This document shows positions 55,344 through 64,000 of a stretch of 64,000 nucleotides of DNA, one piece after another. The notes under the pieces are model-generated. The model ran no database searches. It was not told the origin of the DNA and was given only the letters and a program-made list of their open reading frames with translations. Made by a program: the position numbers and the translations under genes. Position 1 is the first letter of the stretch; every line of letters starts with the position of its first letter. This stretch comes from Chitinophaga parva (GTDB taxonomy: Bacteria; Bacteroidota; Bacteroidia; Chitinophagales; Chitinophagaceae). The stretch is taken from positions 682,001 through 746,000 of the forward strand of contig NZ_QCYK01000002.1 of the NCBI RefSeq assembly GCF_003071345.1, given 5' to 3'.

Positions 55344-58300
55344 ATGCACCAGAAAATTTACCTTCATTGCAGATGGTTAGGATGCACCAGTGCGATGCTT
55401 TCACTCATGCTAGCATTTTTTTGTTCACCAGTGTTGGCCCAGAGCGGGGTGACAGAGACAGCCAGGGTCAACTGCTCAGTAAAGGCCAGTGGCCAGCCGC
55501 TGAGGAATGTATTCAACGCTATTGAAATGCAAACGGATTACAACTTTGTTTGTGTTGGTGAAACCGCTATTTTGGACAGGAAAGTTTCCCTGAACCTGCT
55601 CAACAGTAATCTCCGGGCTATCCTGACGCAGATAGAGAGCCTGGCGCAGGTTTCTTTTGCCGTGAATGGCAGTTCTATTGTTGTAAAGGACAACACCGGC
55701 GCCACCCATCGCGCGCCATCCACTGTGCGTGCGCCGTTGCAGGGGGTGGTGATGAATGAGCACCGTGAGGCCATACCAGGGGTAAGCGTTTTTAACCCGA
55801 ACAGCGGCTCTGACAGCGTATTTACCAATGACAAAGGCATTTTTGTTGTACCGGCCAGAAAGGGAGACCTCATACTGGTGATCGCGGCGGGCTACCGGGA
55901 GAAAATGCTCACGGTAAATGATGAGCGTTCCTATGAAATTACATTACAGGCCGATACTAGCCGTAAGCTGAATGAAGTAGTGGTAACAGCCCTGGGTATC
56001 CGCAAGGAGAAGAAATCACTGGGCTACACGGTACAACAGGTAAGCGGTGAAACGCTGGAAAAAGTAAAGGCACCTACCGCCATGAGTGGCCTCACTGGCA
56101 AGGTGGCCGGTTTGAATATTGCCAACACAACCGACTTCTTCCAGGCACCATCCGTATCCCTCCGCGGTCAAAAACCGCTTATTGTTATCGATGGGATACC
56201 TGATCTGGAAGGAGATGCATTTAAGATCAACGCGGACGATATCGAAAGCGTTTCAGTCCTGAAAGGAACTTCTGCTGCCGCCTTGTATGGATCAATCGGG
56301 AAAAATGGTGCCATTATGTATAACACCAAGCGCGGGCGCAAAGGTGACGTGAAGGTAGAGCTCAATTCTTCCACCCTCCTGCAGACCGGCTACCTTCGTA
56401 TTCCCAAAGTACAGACGGAATACGGGGATGGTAACTATGGCAAATATGCTTACATAGACGGATCCGGCGGTGGTACAGAAGGTGGCGGATGGCTATGGGG
56501 CCCCAAGCTGGATCAGAAAGATCCTACCACCCCCAGCGGCTATTTTGAAACGCCGCAGTACAACAGCCCCGTTGATCCCGCAACCGGGAAACTGGTGCCG
56601 CTTCCCTGGGTTTCAAGGGGGAAGAATAACCTCAAGAACTTCTTCCGCACTGGCCTGCTTTCTACCAATAACCTGTCTGCCACCTGGGGCGGCGACAAAG
56701 GTACTTTCCGGGTATCTGCTGGCGAGATCTTCCAGAAAGGGGTGATGCCCAATACCAGCATGAACAATGCATCTTTTTCGGTGTCTGGTAACTACAATCT
56801 TTCCAAAAGACTGAACGTGGACGGGCGGCTTTCCTATAACAGGGAGTTTTCCAATAACTACCCCACCACAGGTTACGGACCGGATAATATTCTGTATAAT
56901 CTGGTGCTCTGGACCGGTGCAGACGTAGATATAAGGGACCTCAAAAATTACTGGGTGAAAGGCAAGGAAGGCCTGCAGCAGAAGAATTATAACAATTCGT
57001 GGTACAATAACCCGTATTTCGTGGCTTACCAGTACCTGCAGGGCTACCGTAAGGACAATGTGTTTGGTTCCTTTGCGCTCAACTATGATATTTCGCCCTC
57101 ATTCAGTGCCAAGTTGCGTACGGGCATAAATGAGTATGGAACAGATGAAACTACCCAGGAGCCCAAGAGCTATATTGGCTACAGCAGCATCTCCAATGGA
57201 AATCTTTTTTATACCAAGAAAGGCTATTTCGATATCACTTCCGACTTCATCCTCAGTTATAAACACGATTTCAGTCAGAACTTTAGCCTGTCTGCCCGTG
57301 CAGGTGGTGCCAACCAGTATAGCAACTACCGGCGACTGTTTTCCCGCACCGATGGCCTTACTATTCCCGGGTTTTATAGCCTTGGCAATTCAACCAATCC
57401 ATTGTACAGCGAGAATACCCTGCAGGAGAAACAGATCAAAAGTTTATACGGGATGGTGGACGCCGAGCTATATCATTTCATTTATCTAGGTATTACAGGA
57501 AGGAACGACTGGGTGTCTACTTTGCCGGTGCGGAATAATTCGTTTTTCTATCCTTCTGTAACAGGTGCAGTGGTGTTGTCAGATGTTTTAAAACTGCCTG
57601 CTGCTGTGTCCTTTCTTAAAGCACGGGGATCCTGGTCGCAGGTAAATAGCGGCGCCATTGATGCTAATGACCCTTACGCCTCCATTCAAACGTATTCCCT
57701 TGCCAACAAATGGAATAACGTGCCGGCCCTTTCCTGGGGCGCTGAGCTGATCTCCCCGCACCTGATACCGTCTACCACCCAATCGTGGGAGACCGGCCTG
57801 GTAATAGGACTGCTGCAGAACCGGGTGAACCTGGACCTCACCTATTTCCAGAACCGTGAGTACAATAATTTTGCCAGCGTAGGTATGTCGCTGGCCAGTG
57901 GCTACGGAACAAGACTGGTCAATGCGGATGAATACAAAAGAAAGGGCTGGGAAATGGTACTTAGCCTGGTGCCGGTTAAGACATCACAATTCCAGTGGCA
58001 GACCGGCTTTAATGTCAGCAACAGCCACAGGTGGCTTACGGAGGCCACTTATAGCCTGGATGGGTATAAGGATAACCTGAAAGTGGGCGAGAGAAGTGAT
58101 AAGATATTTACCGGGGTGTACCAGACTACCCCTGATGGACAGGTGATCTACGGCTCGAACGGGATGCCGCTGAGCGATGCCTACCAACGCGCTGTTGGTT
58201 ACGGTGATCCCAAATGGATCTACGGATGGCAAAACAGCTTCAACTATAAGCAGTTTACATTAACCTGCTCGATGGATGGCCGGCTGGGTGGACTTATCTA

Positions 58301-58778
58301 TTCCACTACCAACCTGAAAATGATCTGGGGTGGTTCTTCGCCCGCCACTGCCAATCATTTTAGAGACGAGGCTTACCAGGGATTACAGACCTATGTGGGG
58401 AAAGGCGTTGTTGTTACATCCGGCAATGTACAGTATGATAACCACGGCAACATCCTGTCGGATACCCGGACATATGCCCCGAATAAAACGCCTGTTAACT
58501 ATGTTTCTTACATGACCTCCACGAATGATGCGCCGGCTTATAATTACTTCTATTATAGTGGTACTTATATAAAATTACGGGAGGTGGTGCTGACCTATAA
58601 CATTTCTCCTGCCTTCCTTAAAAGAACGCGGGTATTCTCATCCGCGTCCGCATCCCTCATTGGCAATAACCTGCTGATGTTTGCTAAGCTGCCCAATGTT
58701 GATCCGGATGCAGAAGGCGATAACCTGCAAACTCCCTCCTTAAGAAGTGTGGGAGTGAATCTGAACCTGAAATTTTAA
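55344..58778 (+). CDS. SusC/RagA TonB-linked outer-membrane receptor with STN domain
   Basis: Protein of 1,144 aa: signal peptide (about 1-33), an STN signalling domain (LRNVFNAIEMQTDYNFVCVG ... LRAILTQIESLAQ, about 50-115), a carboxypeptidase-like domain (LQGVVMNEHREAIPGVSV, about 132-205), the TonB plug starting LNEVVVTALGIRKEKKSLGY, and a 22-strand barrel ending SLRSVGVNLNLKF. The STN domain marks it as a transducer that signals through the upstream FecR. The ligand cannot be read; the operon's phosphodiesterase hints at a phosphorylated substrate. Confidence 0.94.
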   Translation: MHQKIYLHCRWLGCTSAMLSLMLAFFCSPVLAQSGVTETARVNCSVKASGQPLRNVFNAIEMQTDYNFVCVGETAILDRKVSLNLLNSNLRAILTQIESLAQVSFAVNGSSIVVKDNTGATHRAPSTVRAPLQGVVMNEHREAIPGVSVFNPNSGSDSVFTNDKGIFVVPARKGDLILVIAAGYREKMLTVNDERSYEITLQADTSRKLNEVVVTALGIRKEKKSLGYTVQQVSGETLEKVKAPTAMSGLTGKVAGLNIANTTDFFQAPSVSLRGQKPLIVIDGIPDLEGDAFKINADDIESVSVLKGTSAAALYGSIGKNGAIMYNTKRGRKGDVKVELNSSTLLQTGYLRIPKVQTEYGDGNYGKYAYIDGSGGGTEGGGWLWGPKLDQKDPTTPSGYFETPQYNSPVDPATGKLVPLPWVSRGKNNLKNFFRTGLLSTNNLSATWGGDKGTFRVSAGEIFQKGVMPNTSMNNASFSVSGNYNLSKRLNVDGRLSYNREFSNNYPTTGYGPDNILYNLVLWTGADVDIRDLKNYWVKGKEGLQQKNYNNSWYNNPYFVAYQYLQGYRKDNVFGSFALNYDISPSFSAKLRTGINEYGTDETTQEPKSYIGYSSISNGNLFYTKKGYFDITSDFILSYKHDFSQNFSLSARAGGANQYSNYRRLFSRTDGLTIPGFYSLGNSTNPLYSENTLQEKQIKSLYGMVDAELYHFIYLGITGRNDWVSTLPVRNNSFFYPSVTGAVVLSDVLKLPAAVSFLKARGSWSQVNSGAIDANDPYASIQTYSLANKWNNVPALSWGAELISPHLIPSTTQSWETGLVIGLLQNRVNLDLTYFQNREYNNFASVGMSLASGYGTRLVNADEYKRKGWEMVLSLVPVKTSQFQWQTGFNVSNSHRWLTEATYSLDGYKDNLKVGERSDKIFTGVYQTTPDGQVIYGSNGMPLSDAYQRAVGYGDPKWIYGWQNSFNYKQFTLTCSMDGRLGGLIYSTTNLKMIWGGSSPATANHFRDEAYQGLQTYVGKGVVVTSGNVQYDNHGNILSDTRTYAPNKTPVNYVSYMTSTNDAPAYNYFYYSGTYIKLREVVLTYNISPAFLKRTRVFSSASASLIGNNLLMFAKLPNVDPDAEGDNLQTPSLRSVGVNLNLKF

Positions 58779-58798
58779 CAACAATCATGTCTGACATT

Positions 58799-60295
58799 AT
58801 GAATAAAAGATATTTACTTTTTGCACTCCTGGTGGCAGCGGGCTTGTTGTGTCAGGTCTCCTGCAAGCGGTTTGAAACATACCAGATAAACCCTAACCTG
58901 CCTACGCAGGCAGACCCCTCGCTTTTATTAACCACGATTGAACAGAATGCCTTATCCAGCATTTCTCCGCAGGCGGGGCTTGCATCCCGCTACCTGGCTT
59001 ATACAGAAAGCGTTAATCTTAATCAGTATTATGGCTGGCAGCGAAGTGGGTTTGATGCATACGGAAGTATCCGCCAGGTGGTAAAAATGGAACAGGAAGC
59101 TGCCAGGACAGGAAAGCAGAACTACCGTTACCTGGGTAAGTTCTTCCGGTCTTATTATATCATCGGGTTAACCCTTACTTTCGGAGATGTGCCTTATTCC
59201 CAGATGATGCGGGCTATGAATGATGATCTCTCCCAGGACGCCATACGGCCGGCTTACGATAAGCAGGAGGATATTTACCTGGGGGTTTTAAACGACCTGA
59301 AAATAGCAAGCGATTCTCTGTCTGTCGATGGCGGGGATATCAATGGCGATGTTGTTTACAATGGAGACATCAGTAAATGGAAAAAAGCAATCAATGCCTT
59401 TAGTTTAAGGGTGCTAATAAGCCTTTCTGCGAAGGAGGGTAACACACAATTGCTGGTTAAACAAAGGTTCCGGGAGATCGTGGCAGACCCTGCGAAGTAC
59501 CCGTTGTTTGGCTCCAACAGCGATAACCTTGCACTCCCCTTCTATGATATCAACAATAACCGCTATCCTTATTATAATAACAACAGCATGAAAACGGACT
59601 ATTATCTGGATAGTTCCTTTGTAAGCATGCTGAAACGATACAATGATCCCCGTTTGTTCGTTTACGGGATGCCTGCAACGGCTACCGGCCTCCCGGCGGG
59701 AAACTTTAATGCATATGCAGGAATGGCTGGTAGCGCACCGTTGTCTACCAACGTACAGCTGATGACAGACGGTAAAGCATCACAGATCAACCGCCGTTAT
59801 GCCTATGATCCGGTCAATGAACCCTCTGTGGCTATCGGTTATGCTGAGCTGCAGTTTACACTGGCGGAAGCCGCCGCCCGCGGATGGATCGATGGGGATG
59901 CCAATGCATATTATAAAAATGGTGTACAGGCGGCTATGCAGTTTTCCAACTACAAAGGAACGGGGTACACAGATGCAGACATACAGCATTACCTGGAGCA
60001 ACCGGTAGTGCAGCTGCAGGGAGATAAGACCATTTCCCAGATTGTAACGCAGAAGTATATAGCCCTGTTTATGAATACAGGCTGGGAAGCTTTCTACAAT
60101 CAGAGGAGAACGGGCATACCCGTTTTTGAGACCGCGGGAAGTGGCATGCTCAATGATGGGAAGGTGCCGGTCCGTTGGATGTACCCCACTGATGAATATA
60201 ATAATAACGGGGATAATGTAAATGCAGCCGTTAAAGCACAATTTCCCAATGGAGACGATATCAACGGGGTAATGTGGCTGCTCAAGAATGAATAG
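58799..60295 (+). CDS. SusD/RagB-family nutrient-binding lipoprotein
   Basis: Outer-membrane lipoprotein of 498 aa from MNKRYLLFALL; the ATG 12 bases earlier is also possible. The lipobox GLLCQVSC places the lipidated Cys at about residue 23. The SusD-like helical TPR fold is seen in QADPSLLLTTIEQNALSSIS, IIGLTLTFGDVPYSQMM, ISKWKKAINAFSLRVLISLS and QKYIALFMNTGWEAFYNQRRTGIP, typical of the SusD-like_2 group. It forms the lid of the preceding SusC pore; eight bases separate the susC stop from the earlier ATG. Confidence 0.94.
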   Translation: MNKRYLLFALLVAAGLLCQVSCKRFETYQINPNLPTQADPSLLLTTIEQNALSSISPQAGLASRYLAYTESVNLNQYYGWQRSGFDAYGSIRQVVKMEQEAARTGKQNYRYLGKFFRSYYIIGLTLTFGDVPYSQMMRAMNDDLSQDAIRPAYDKQEDIYLGVLNDLKIASDSLSVDGGDINGDVVYNGDISKWKKAINAFSLRVLISLSAKEGNTQLLVKQRFREIVADPAKYPLFGSNSDNLALPFYDINNNRYPYYNNNSMKTDYYLDSSFVSMLKRYNDPRLFVYGMPATATGLPAGNFNAYAGMAGSAPLSTNVQLMTDGKASQINRRYAYDPVNEPSVAIGYAELQFTLAEAAARGWIDGDANAYYKNGVQAAMQFSNYKGTGYTDADIQHYLEQPVVQLQGDKTISQIVTQKYIALFMNTGWEAFYNQRRTGIPVFETAGSGMLNDGKVPVRWMYPTDEYNNNGDNVNAAVKAQFPNGDDINGVMWLLKNE

Positions 60296-60382
60296 GAGGT
60301 AGTGTTTTGCAGCCCGGGCCGGAGTTCGTGCCGGCCCGGCTGTGTTAACTGTTTATACCGGATCAAAAGTTAAGAACATAGC

Positions 60383-61639
60383 ATGAAAAAGTATTGCATT
60401 TTATTTTTTTGCCTGGCGGGCCTATCCCTTACTACCCATGCGCAGCGTGCCAGAAAGGTGGTATTTGTTATCACGGATGGCGTTCCCGCTGACTTCCTGG
60501 AAAGTGTACAGACCCCTAACCTGGATAAGATCTCAAAGGCCGGGCACTATATGAGGGCCTATGTAGGTGGGGAAAAAGGTGCTTACTCAGAAACGCCTAC
60601 CATTTCCGCAGTGGGCTATAATAGCCTTCTTACCGGCACCTGGGCCAATAAGCACAATGTCTGGGACAATTATAACCAGTCACCTGATTATCATTATCCT
60701 ACTATTTTCCGCTTATTGAAGGACCAGTATCCGGCCAAAAAGATAGCCGTTTATTCTACCTGGACCGACAACCGGACTTTGCTGGTAGGGGATGGCCTGG
60801 CGCAAACCGGGGGGATCCATGTGGATGAACATGCGGATGGTTATGAGTTGGATACCGTCCGTTTTCCACATGATGAAGAGGGGCGGACATTTATGCACCG
60901 GATAGATGAGCAGGTTACCGCCGATGCTGTAAAAGGCATTTTGCAAAAGGCGCCGGACCTATCCTGGATATACCTTGAGTACACAGATGATATGGGCCAT
61001 AAATATGGTGATTCTCCCCAGCTCACAGCAGCTGTCCGGATGTTTGATGAACAAATGGGAAAAGTGTGGGAGGCTATTCAGTACCGGGAGAAGCATTACC
61101 CGGAAGACTGGATGATCATTATGACCACCGATCATGGGAGGACCGAATCCAACGGTAAAGGACATGGAGGACAATCACCACGCCAGCGCACTACCTGGAT
61201 ATTAACGAGCAACCCTGCCATCAATGCTTATCCTAACTATTTTATGCCGGGGGTGGTAGACATATACCCCACAATTGCCAGGTTCATGGGCATCAGCATA
61301 CCGGTAGCCGTGAACCGGGAGCTGGATGGCATCCCTTTTATTGGAAAGGTGAGCCTTATCCACATGGATGCTAACTATATACAAGGCAAGATTGATGTGA
61401 ACTGGGTGCCACTAAGCCCTAATGAGAATACGAAAGTGAAGATATGGGTTAGCACCACCAATAATGTGAAAACAGGTGGGGAAGACCAATACAAGCTAAT
61501 GGGTGAGTGGCCATTAAAGCAAAAGCATGCCAGTATTGACGTAAAGGACCTGCCGTCCAGGTTTTATAAAGTGGTGCTCGAAGGTGCTGATAACAGCATC
61601 AACAGGTGGATTGTGCTGGACCAGAAGGCTGCCGGTTAG
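60383..61639 (+). CDS. Secreted alkaline phosphatase-superfamily phosphodiesterase
   Basis: Protein of 418 aa with a signal peptide (about 1-20). The type I phosphodiesterase/nucleotide pyrophosphatase core shows FVITDGVPADFL, the nucleophile region ETPTISAVGYNSLLTG with its threonine or serine, EYTDDMGHKYGD and TTDHGRTESNGKGHGG for metal binding. A C-terminal beta domain of about 90 residues (VDVNWVPLS...) may bind substrate. It ends the sigma-fecR-susC-susD operon, so it probably processes the imported phosphodiester or phospho-glycan. The exact substrate is unknown. Confidence 0.87.
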   Translation: MKKYCILFFCLAGLSLTTHAQRARKVVFVITDGVPADFLESVQTPNLDKISKAGHYMRAYVGGEKGAYSETPTISAVGYNSLLTGTWANKHNVWDNYNQSPDYHYPTIFRLLKDQYPAKKIAVYSTWTDNRTLLVGDGLAQTGGIHVDEHADGYELDTVRFPHDEEGRTFMHRIDEQVTADAVKGILQKAPDLSWIYLEYTDDMGHKYGDSPQLTAAVRMFDEQMGKVWEAIQYREKHYPEDWMIIMTTDHGRTESNGKGHGGQSPRQRTTWILTSNPAINAYPNYFMPGVVDIYPTIARFMGISIPVAVNRELDGIPFIGKVSLIHMDANYIQGKIDVNWVPLSPNENTKVKIWVSTTNNVKTGGEDQYKLMGEWPLKQKHASIDVKDLPSRFYKVVLEGADNSINRWIVLDQKAAG

Positions 61640-61737
61640 ACTTGAGTAAATCCTTGTATGGCAGCAGGGATACAGGCTGCCTAAGACAGCGTGGACTCCC
61701 GCAGCGTAACTGGTACCGTGAAAGATATGACACCGAA

Positions 61738-61770
61738 ACGGCCGGCAGGGCTTACCTGCTGGCCGTTTTT
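61738..61770 (+). terminator. Terminator of the first Sus-type operon
   Basis: Twelve-base stem ACGGCCGGCAGG / CCTGCTGGCCGT (one G-T pair) with a 5-base loop, then TTTTT, about 100 bases after the phosphodiesterase stop. Confidence 0.85.
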
Positions 61771-61816
61771 ATTACGTAAAGTGTGCTTTATTTACCTGCC
61801 CGGAAGTACAGGCCCG

Positions 61817-62377
61817 CTATTCATGATTCAGTGATCCTCTCAATGCAGCCATCGACAGCTTCACATACTGCCGGATCGTAGCCTCGGAAAGATTCATTTC
61901 CTGCGCCACCTTCTCATACGGCTCTCCCTGTACCTTACACAGGATCACCGCCTTTTGTCTTTGCTGCGGTAAAGCCGCAATCGCATTATTCAGAAGGGTC
62001 ATCCGCCGCTGGTAAACATGCGTGGCTTCCATTTGCCGCTCACCATCCTCTATGCCGGCATCTTCAGGAAAAGAAGCCTGGTTCACAACTGTGCGCCGGA
62101 TGTTGCTGCGCAGGTAAGACATCGATTTATAATAGCTGGTATTGAACAACCATCCCCCCAGTTCTACGCCATCGGCCAGGTCATTTCTTTTTTCCCATAA
62201 AGTGATGAAGCATTCCTGGAGCAGGTCTTCTGCGGCACTTTCATCAGCAACCAGTTTGCGGATATTTCTGCTGATGGCGGAATAGTACTTGTCAAATAGA
62301 TACCGGAAGACCTCTTCCTTACCGGATCTGAGACCTTCCAGTAAAGCTCCGTTATCTGTAAAGACGATTTTCCTCAC
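61817..62377 (-). CDS. ECF RNA polymerase sigma-70 factor
   Basis: Protein of 186 aa with region 2 (FRYLFDKYYSAISRNIRKLVADESAAEDLLQECFITLWEKR) and region 4 (AALPQQRQKAVILCKVQGEPYEKVAQEMNLSEATIRQYVKLSMAALR). It belongs to the FecR-linked Bacteroidota ECF type. It faces away from the fecR gene at 62812, so the pair shares one intergenic region rather than an operon; partnership is inferred from adjacency. Confidence 0.93.
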   Translation of the reverse strand: MRKIVFTDNGALLEGLRSGKEEVFRYLFDKYYSAISRNIRKLVADESAAEDLLQECFITLWEKRNDLADGVELGGWLFNTSYYKSMSYLRSNIRRTVVNQASFPEDAGIEDGERQMEATHVYQRRMTLLNNAIAALPQQRQKAVILCKVQGEPYEKVAQEMNLSEATIRQYVKLSMAALRGSLNHE

Positions 62378-62811
62378 TTCCTGCCTGCGGTTTAAGATTG
62401 TAAAATTAGAAATCTATTCTTACCCGTTATTTTTGGTTGTATTATCCTTTCATGAACAAAATGTAACCACCACGCGGCGCGCTTTTTTTCCAGTGCAAAG
62501 CTGGCAGCCCGTAATAAGCAGTCATCACTTTCCCATTGCCTGGGACTTATATCTATTTAATTATTTTGAACACTGGTGCCGGTAATTTTGCCCGGCCGGG
62601 AATGGTAAATTAGTGGTGGCAATGACAGAAAACGTGGTTAATGTAGCACACAATATACTGGCGGAGCATGCATAAATGCAAGTAAAATGCTATCTTTTTT
62701 TATGGGAAATCCCGGGAAACAGCGTTTGGTATTGCTTATCAGCTTGTTAACAATTACTTAACATTGAAAGTAGTACCAGTTTTTCAATTCCAGGCATTTA
62801 AAGGTGTAAGT
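62378..62811. other. Divergent region between sigma and FecR genes
   Basis: A 434-base region without a convincing gene. Promoters for both divergent genes must lie here, but no exact TTTG-N19-TAnnTTTG pair was found by eye, which would fit ECF-type promoters. A short in-frame extension of fecR to 62764 exists but lacks family similarity. Confidence 0.5.
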
Positions 62812-63855
62812 ATGTTGTCAACAGCGGAAATAGAAAAGTTATTACAGTCTTTGCAGGAGGCCACTTCTCCCCAGGAAAAGCAGCGGATCCTTGATCTGCT
62901 TTCCGCGCATGAAAGCGCCTTACTGCAGCACCTGGAAACGGAATTCCAGTCTGCAACAGGCATGCCCGCGGCAGATCCTGCACAGCAAGCCGCCACCTAC
63001 CAGCAATTGCTCGAACGGACCGGCCAGCACCCGGCTATCCGCATGGTGCCCCACAGGAACTGGAAACGGACGATCCGCGTAGCGGCTGCCGTGTTATTGA
63101 TCGGTGGCGGATCGCTTGGACTATGGAAGCTGCTTGACTATCGGCATACTAATAATATGGTAGCAAAGGCCCCTGTATACGCCCCTGCTGCAATGGACAC
63201 TTTGTTTAACCAGGAAAGCCATGTGGTAAACCAGCTTTTTCCGGATGGGAGCGAAGTGGCGCTGGAACCGGGAAGTTATGTCAGTTACCAGCGCGACTTT
63301 ATACACAACAAGAAAGTTTACCTGGAAGGCGCTGCTACGTTTACCGTAAAGAACGATCCGGTGCATCCATTCTCTGTGGTAGCAGGGCCACTGGAAGTAA
63401 GGGACCTGGGCACCATCTTTTACATCCATGACCAACCGGGAACGGTAAACGTGAAATTGTTAAAAGGTAAGGTGCTGATCCATTCCCTTAAAGCGCATCC
63501 GGGTACTTTGCATGACGATGTGGTGATGCAACCAGGCCAGCTTTTCAGCATGGATAAGCTGCATGAAACCTTTGTTATCACGGAGCTGGAAAAGGCCACT
63601 AAGCCAGCAGGACCGCAGCCTGCGCGTAAAGCCAGCTACAACCTGGATTTCCAGAATGCCAGCCTCGCCAGCGTATTCAAAACACTGGAAGGACGGTTTG
63701 GTAAAAAAATCATTTATAAGTCCGACGCTATCAACGACAAATTATTTACCGGTAACCTGGCCAACCAGCCGAACATTGAGCATGCTATTAAACTGATCTG
63801 TATATCCAATAATCTCCAGTTTGAAATCCAGGGAGATGCGATCATCATTCACTAA
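62812..63855 (+). CDS. FecR-family anti-sigma factor
   Basis: Protein of 347 aa from MLSTAEIEKLLQSL; the 16 residues from the earlier ATG at 62764 look extra. A cytoplasmic domain (1-88) precedes a transmembrane helix (IRVAAAVLLIGGGSLGLWKLL, about 87-107), a FecR domain (LFPDGSEVALEPGSYVSYQ, GAATFTVKNDPVHPFSVVAG, LGTIFYIH) and DUF4974 (LDFQNASLASVFKTLEGRFGKKI). It probably controls the divergent sigma factor and the SusC gene that starts 21 bases downstream. Confidence 0.93.
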   Translation: MLSTAEIEKLLQSLQEATSPQEKQRILDLLSAHESALLQHLETEFQSATGMPAADPAQQAATYQQLLERTGQHPAIRMVPHRNWKRTIRVAAAVLLIGGGSLGLWKLLDYRHTNNMVAKAPVYAPAAMDTLFNQESHVVNQLFPDGSEVALEPGSYVSYQRDFIHNKKVYLEGAATFTVKNDPVHPFSVVAGPLEVRDLGTIFYIHDQPGTVNVKLLKGKVLIHSLKAHPGTLHDDVVMQPGQLFSMDKLHETFVITELEKATKPAGPQPARKASYNLDFQNASLASVFKTLEGRFGKKIIYKSDAINDKLFTGNLANQPNIEHAIKLICISNNLQFEIQGDAIIIH

Positions 63856-63876
63856 TTAAAAAATTCATAACGGAAA

Positions 63877-64000
63877 ATGAAATTCCTGCATTCAGCGGGC
63901 AGACCGCCTATTGCTATTATTCAAGGAAAAGCAACTAAAAAGACAGGACTCCGTGCCGGTGCTTTTATGTGTTTGCTGTTTGGCTTATTCGTTGTGCCGG
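63877..64000 (+). CDS. Start of a SusC-like receptor gene, cut by window edge
   Basis: An open frame from ATG at 63877 continues through the right edge. It encodes a basic N-terminus and a hydrophobic stretch (AGAFMCLLFGLFVVP) like a long signal peptide. Position directly after FecR suggests a SusC/RagA receptor, but only 41 residues are visible, so the call rests on context. Confidence 0.55.
   Translation, partial: MKFLHSAGRPPIAIIQGKATKKTGLRAGAFMCLLFGLFVVP

Overview
The window looks like a chromosome segment of a Bacteroidota bacterium, most likely Chitinophagaceae and Chitinophaga-like. The grounds are SusC/SusD pairs with ECF sigma/FecR regulators, type IX secretion components (PorQ, a PorP/SprF protein, a giant adhesin with a gliding-motility C-terminal domain), DUF5683, HxlR and SDR genes, and promoters of the Bacteroidota form TTTG-N19-TAnnTTTG. 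No rRNA or tRNA genes were seen; tmRNA is present.

Layout. 1-2.3 kb: sulfate assimilation (cysD cut by the window edge, cysH) behind an Rrf2 regulator. 2.4-5.6 kb: parA-parB-DUF5683-dapB operon. 5.7-17.6 kb: mostly housekeeping genes (UPF0173 hydrolase, metallophosphoesterase, outer-membrane proteins, lon, porQ, MBL hydrolase/HxlR pair, pdxJ, ahcY). 18.2-28.7 kb: a 3,178-residue repeat adhesin followed by its PorP/SprF partner. 29.1-38.5 kb: GNAT, DsbA-like, PolX-like protein, a Lys/Ala-rich histone-like protein, rpmA/rplU, GH3-family enzyme, dxr, rseP, ssrA. 38.5-53.2 kb: an accessory, partly decayed region downstream of ssrA. It holds a frameshifted integrase, a DUF6876-like remnant, a leader-peptide/VKOR-thioredoxin/MG2 cluster whose first two genes each carry one in-frame stop, an AT-rich sugar locus that has lost most of its SusD, and several SDR/HxlR genes and fragments. 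53.4-64 kb: two ECF sigma/FecR/SusC nutrient-uptake systems, the first complete with SusD and a phosphodiesterase.

Two signals are not explained by ordinary genes. First, four intergenic loci (5.67, 12.63, 16.06 and 35.03 kb) each carry paired arms of 7-bp tandem repeats in inverted orientation, usually touching the neighbouring gene ends. Second, the 40.2-44.6 kb cluster resembles a disulfide-rich secreted peptide system: a leader peptide with a six-cysteine core, a C39-like/VKOR/thioredoxin fusion, and an 802-residue MG2/plug-like envelope protein. All names rest on reading the translations and recalling families; no database search was run.
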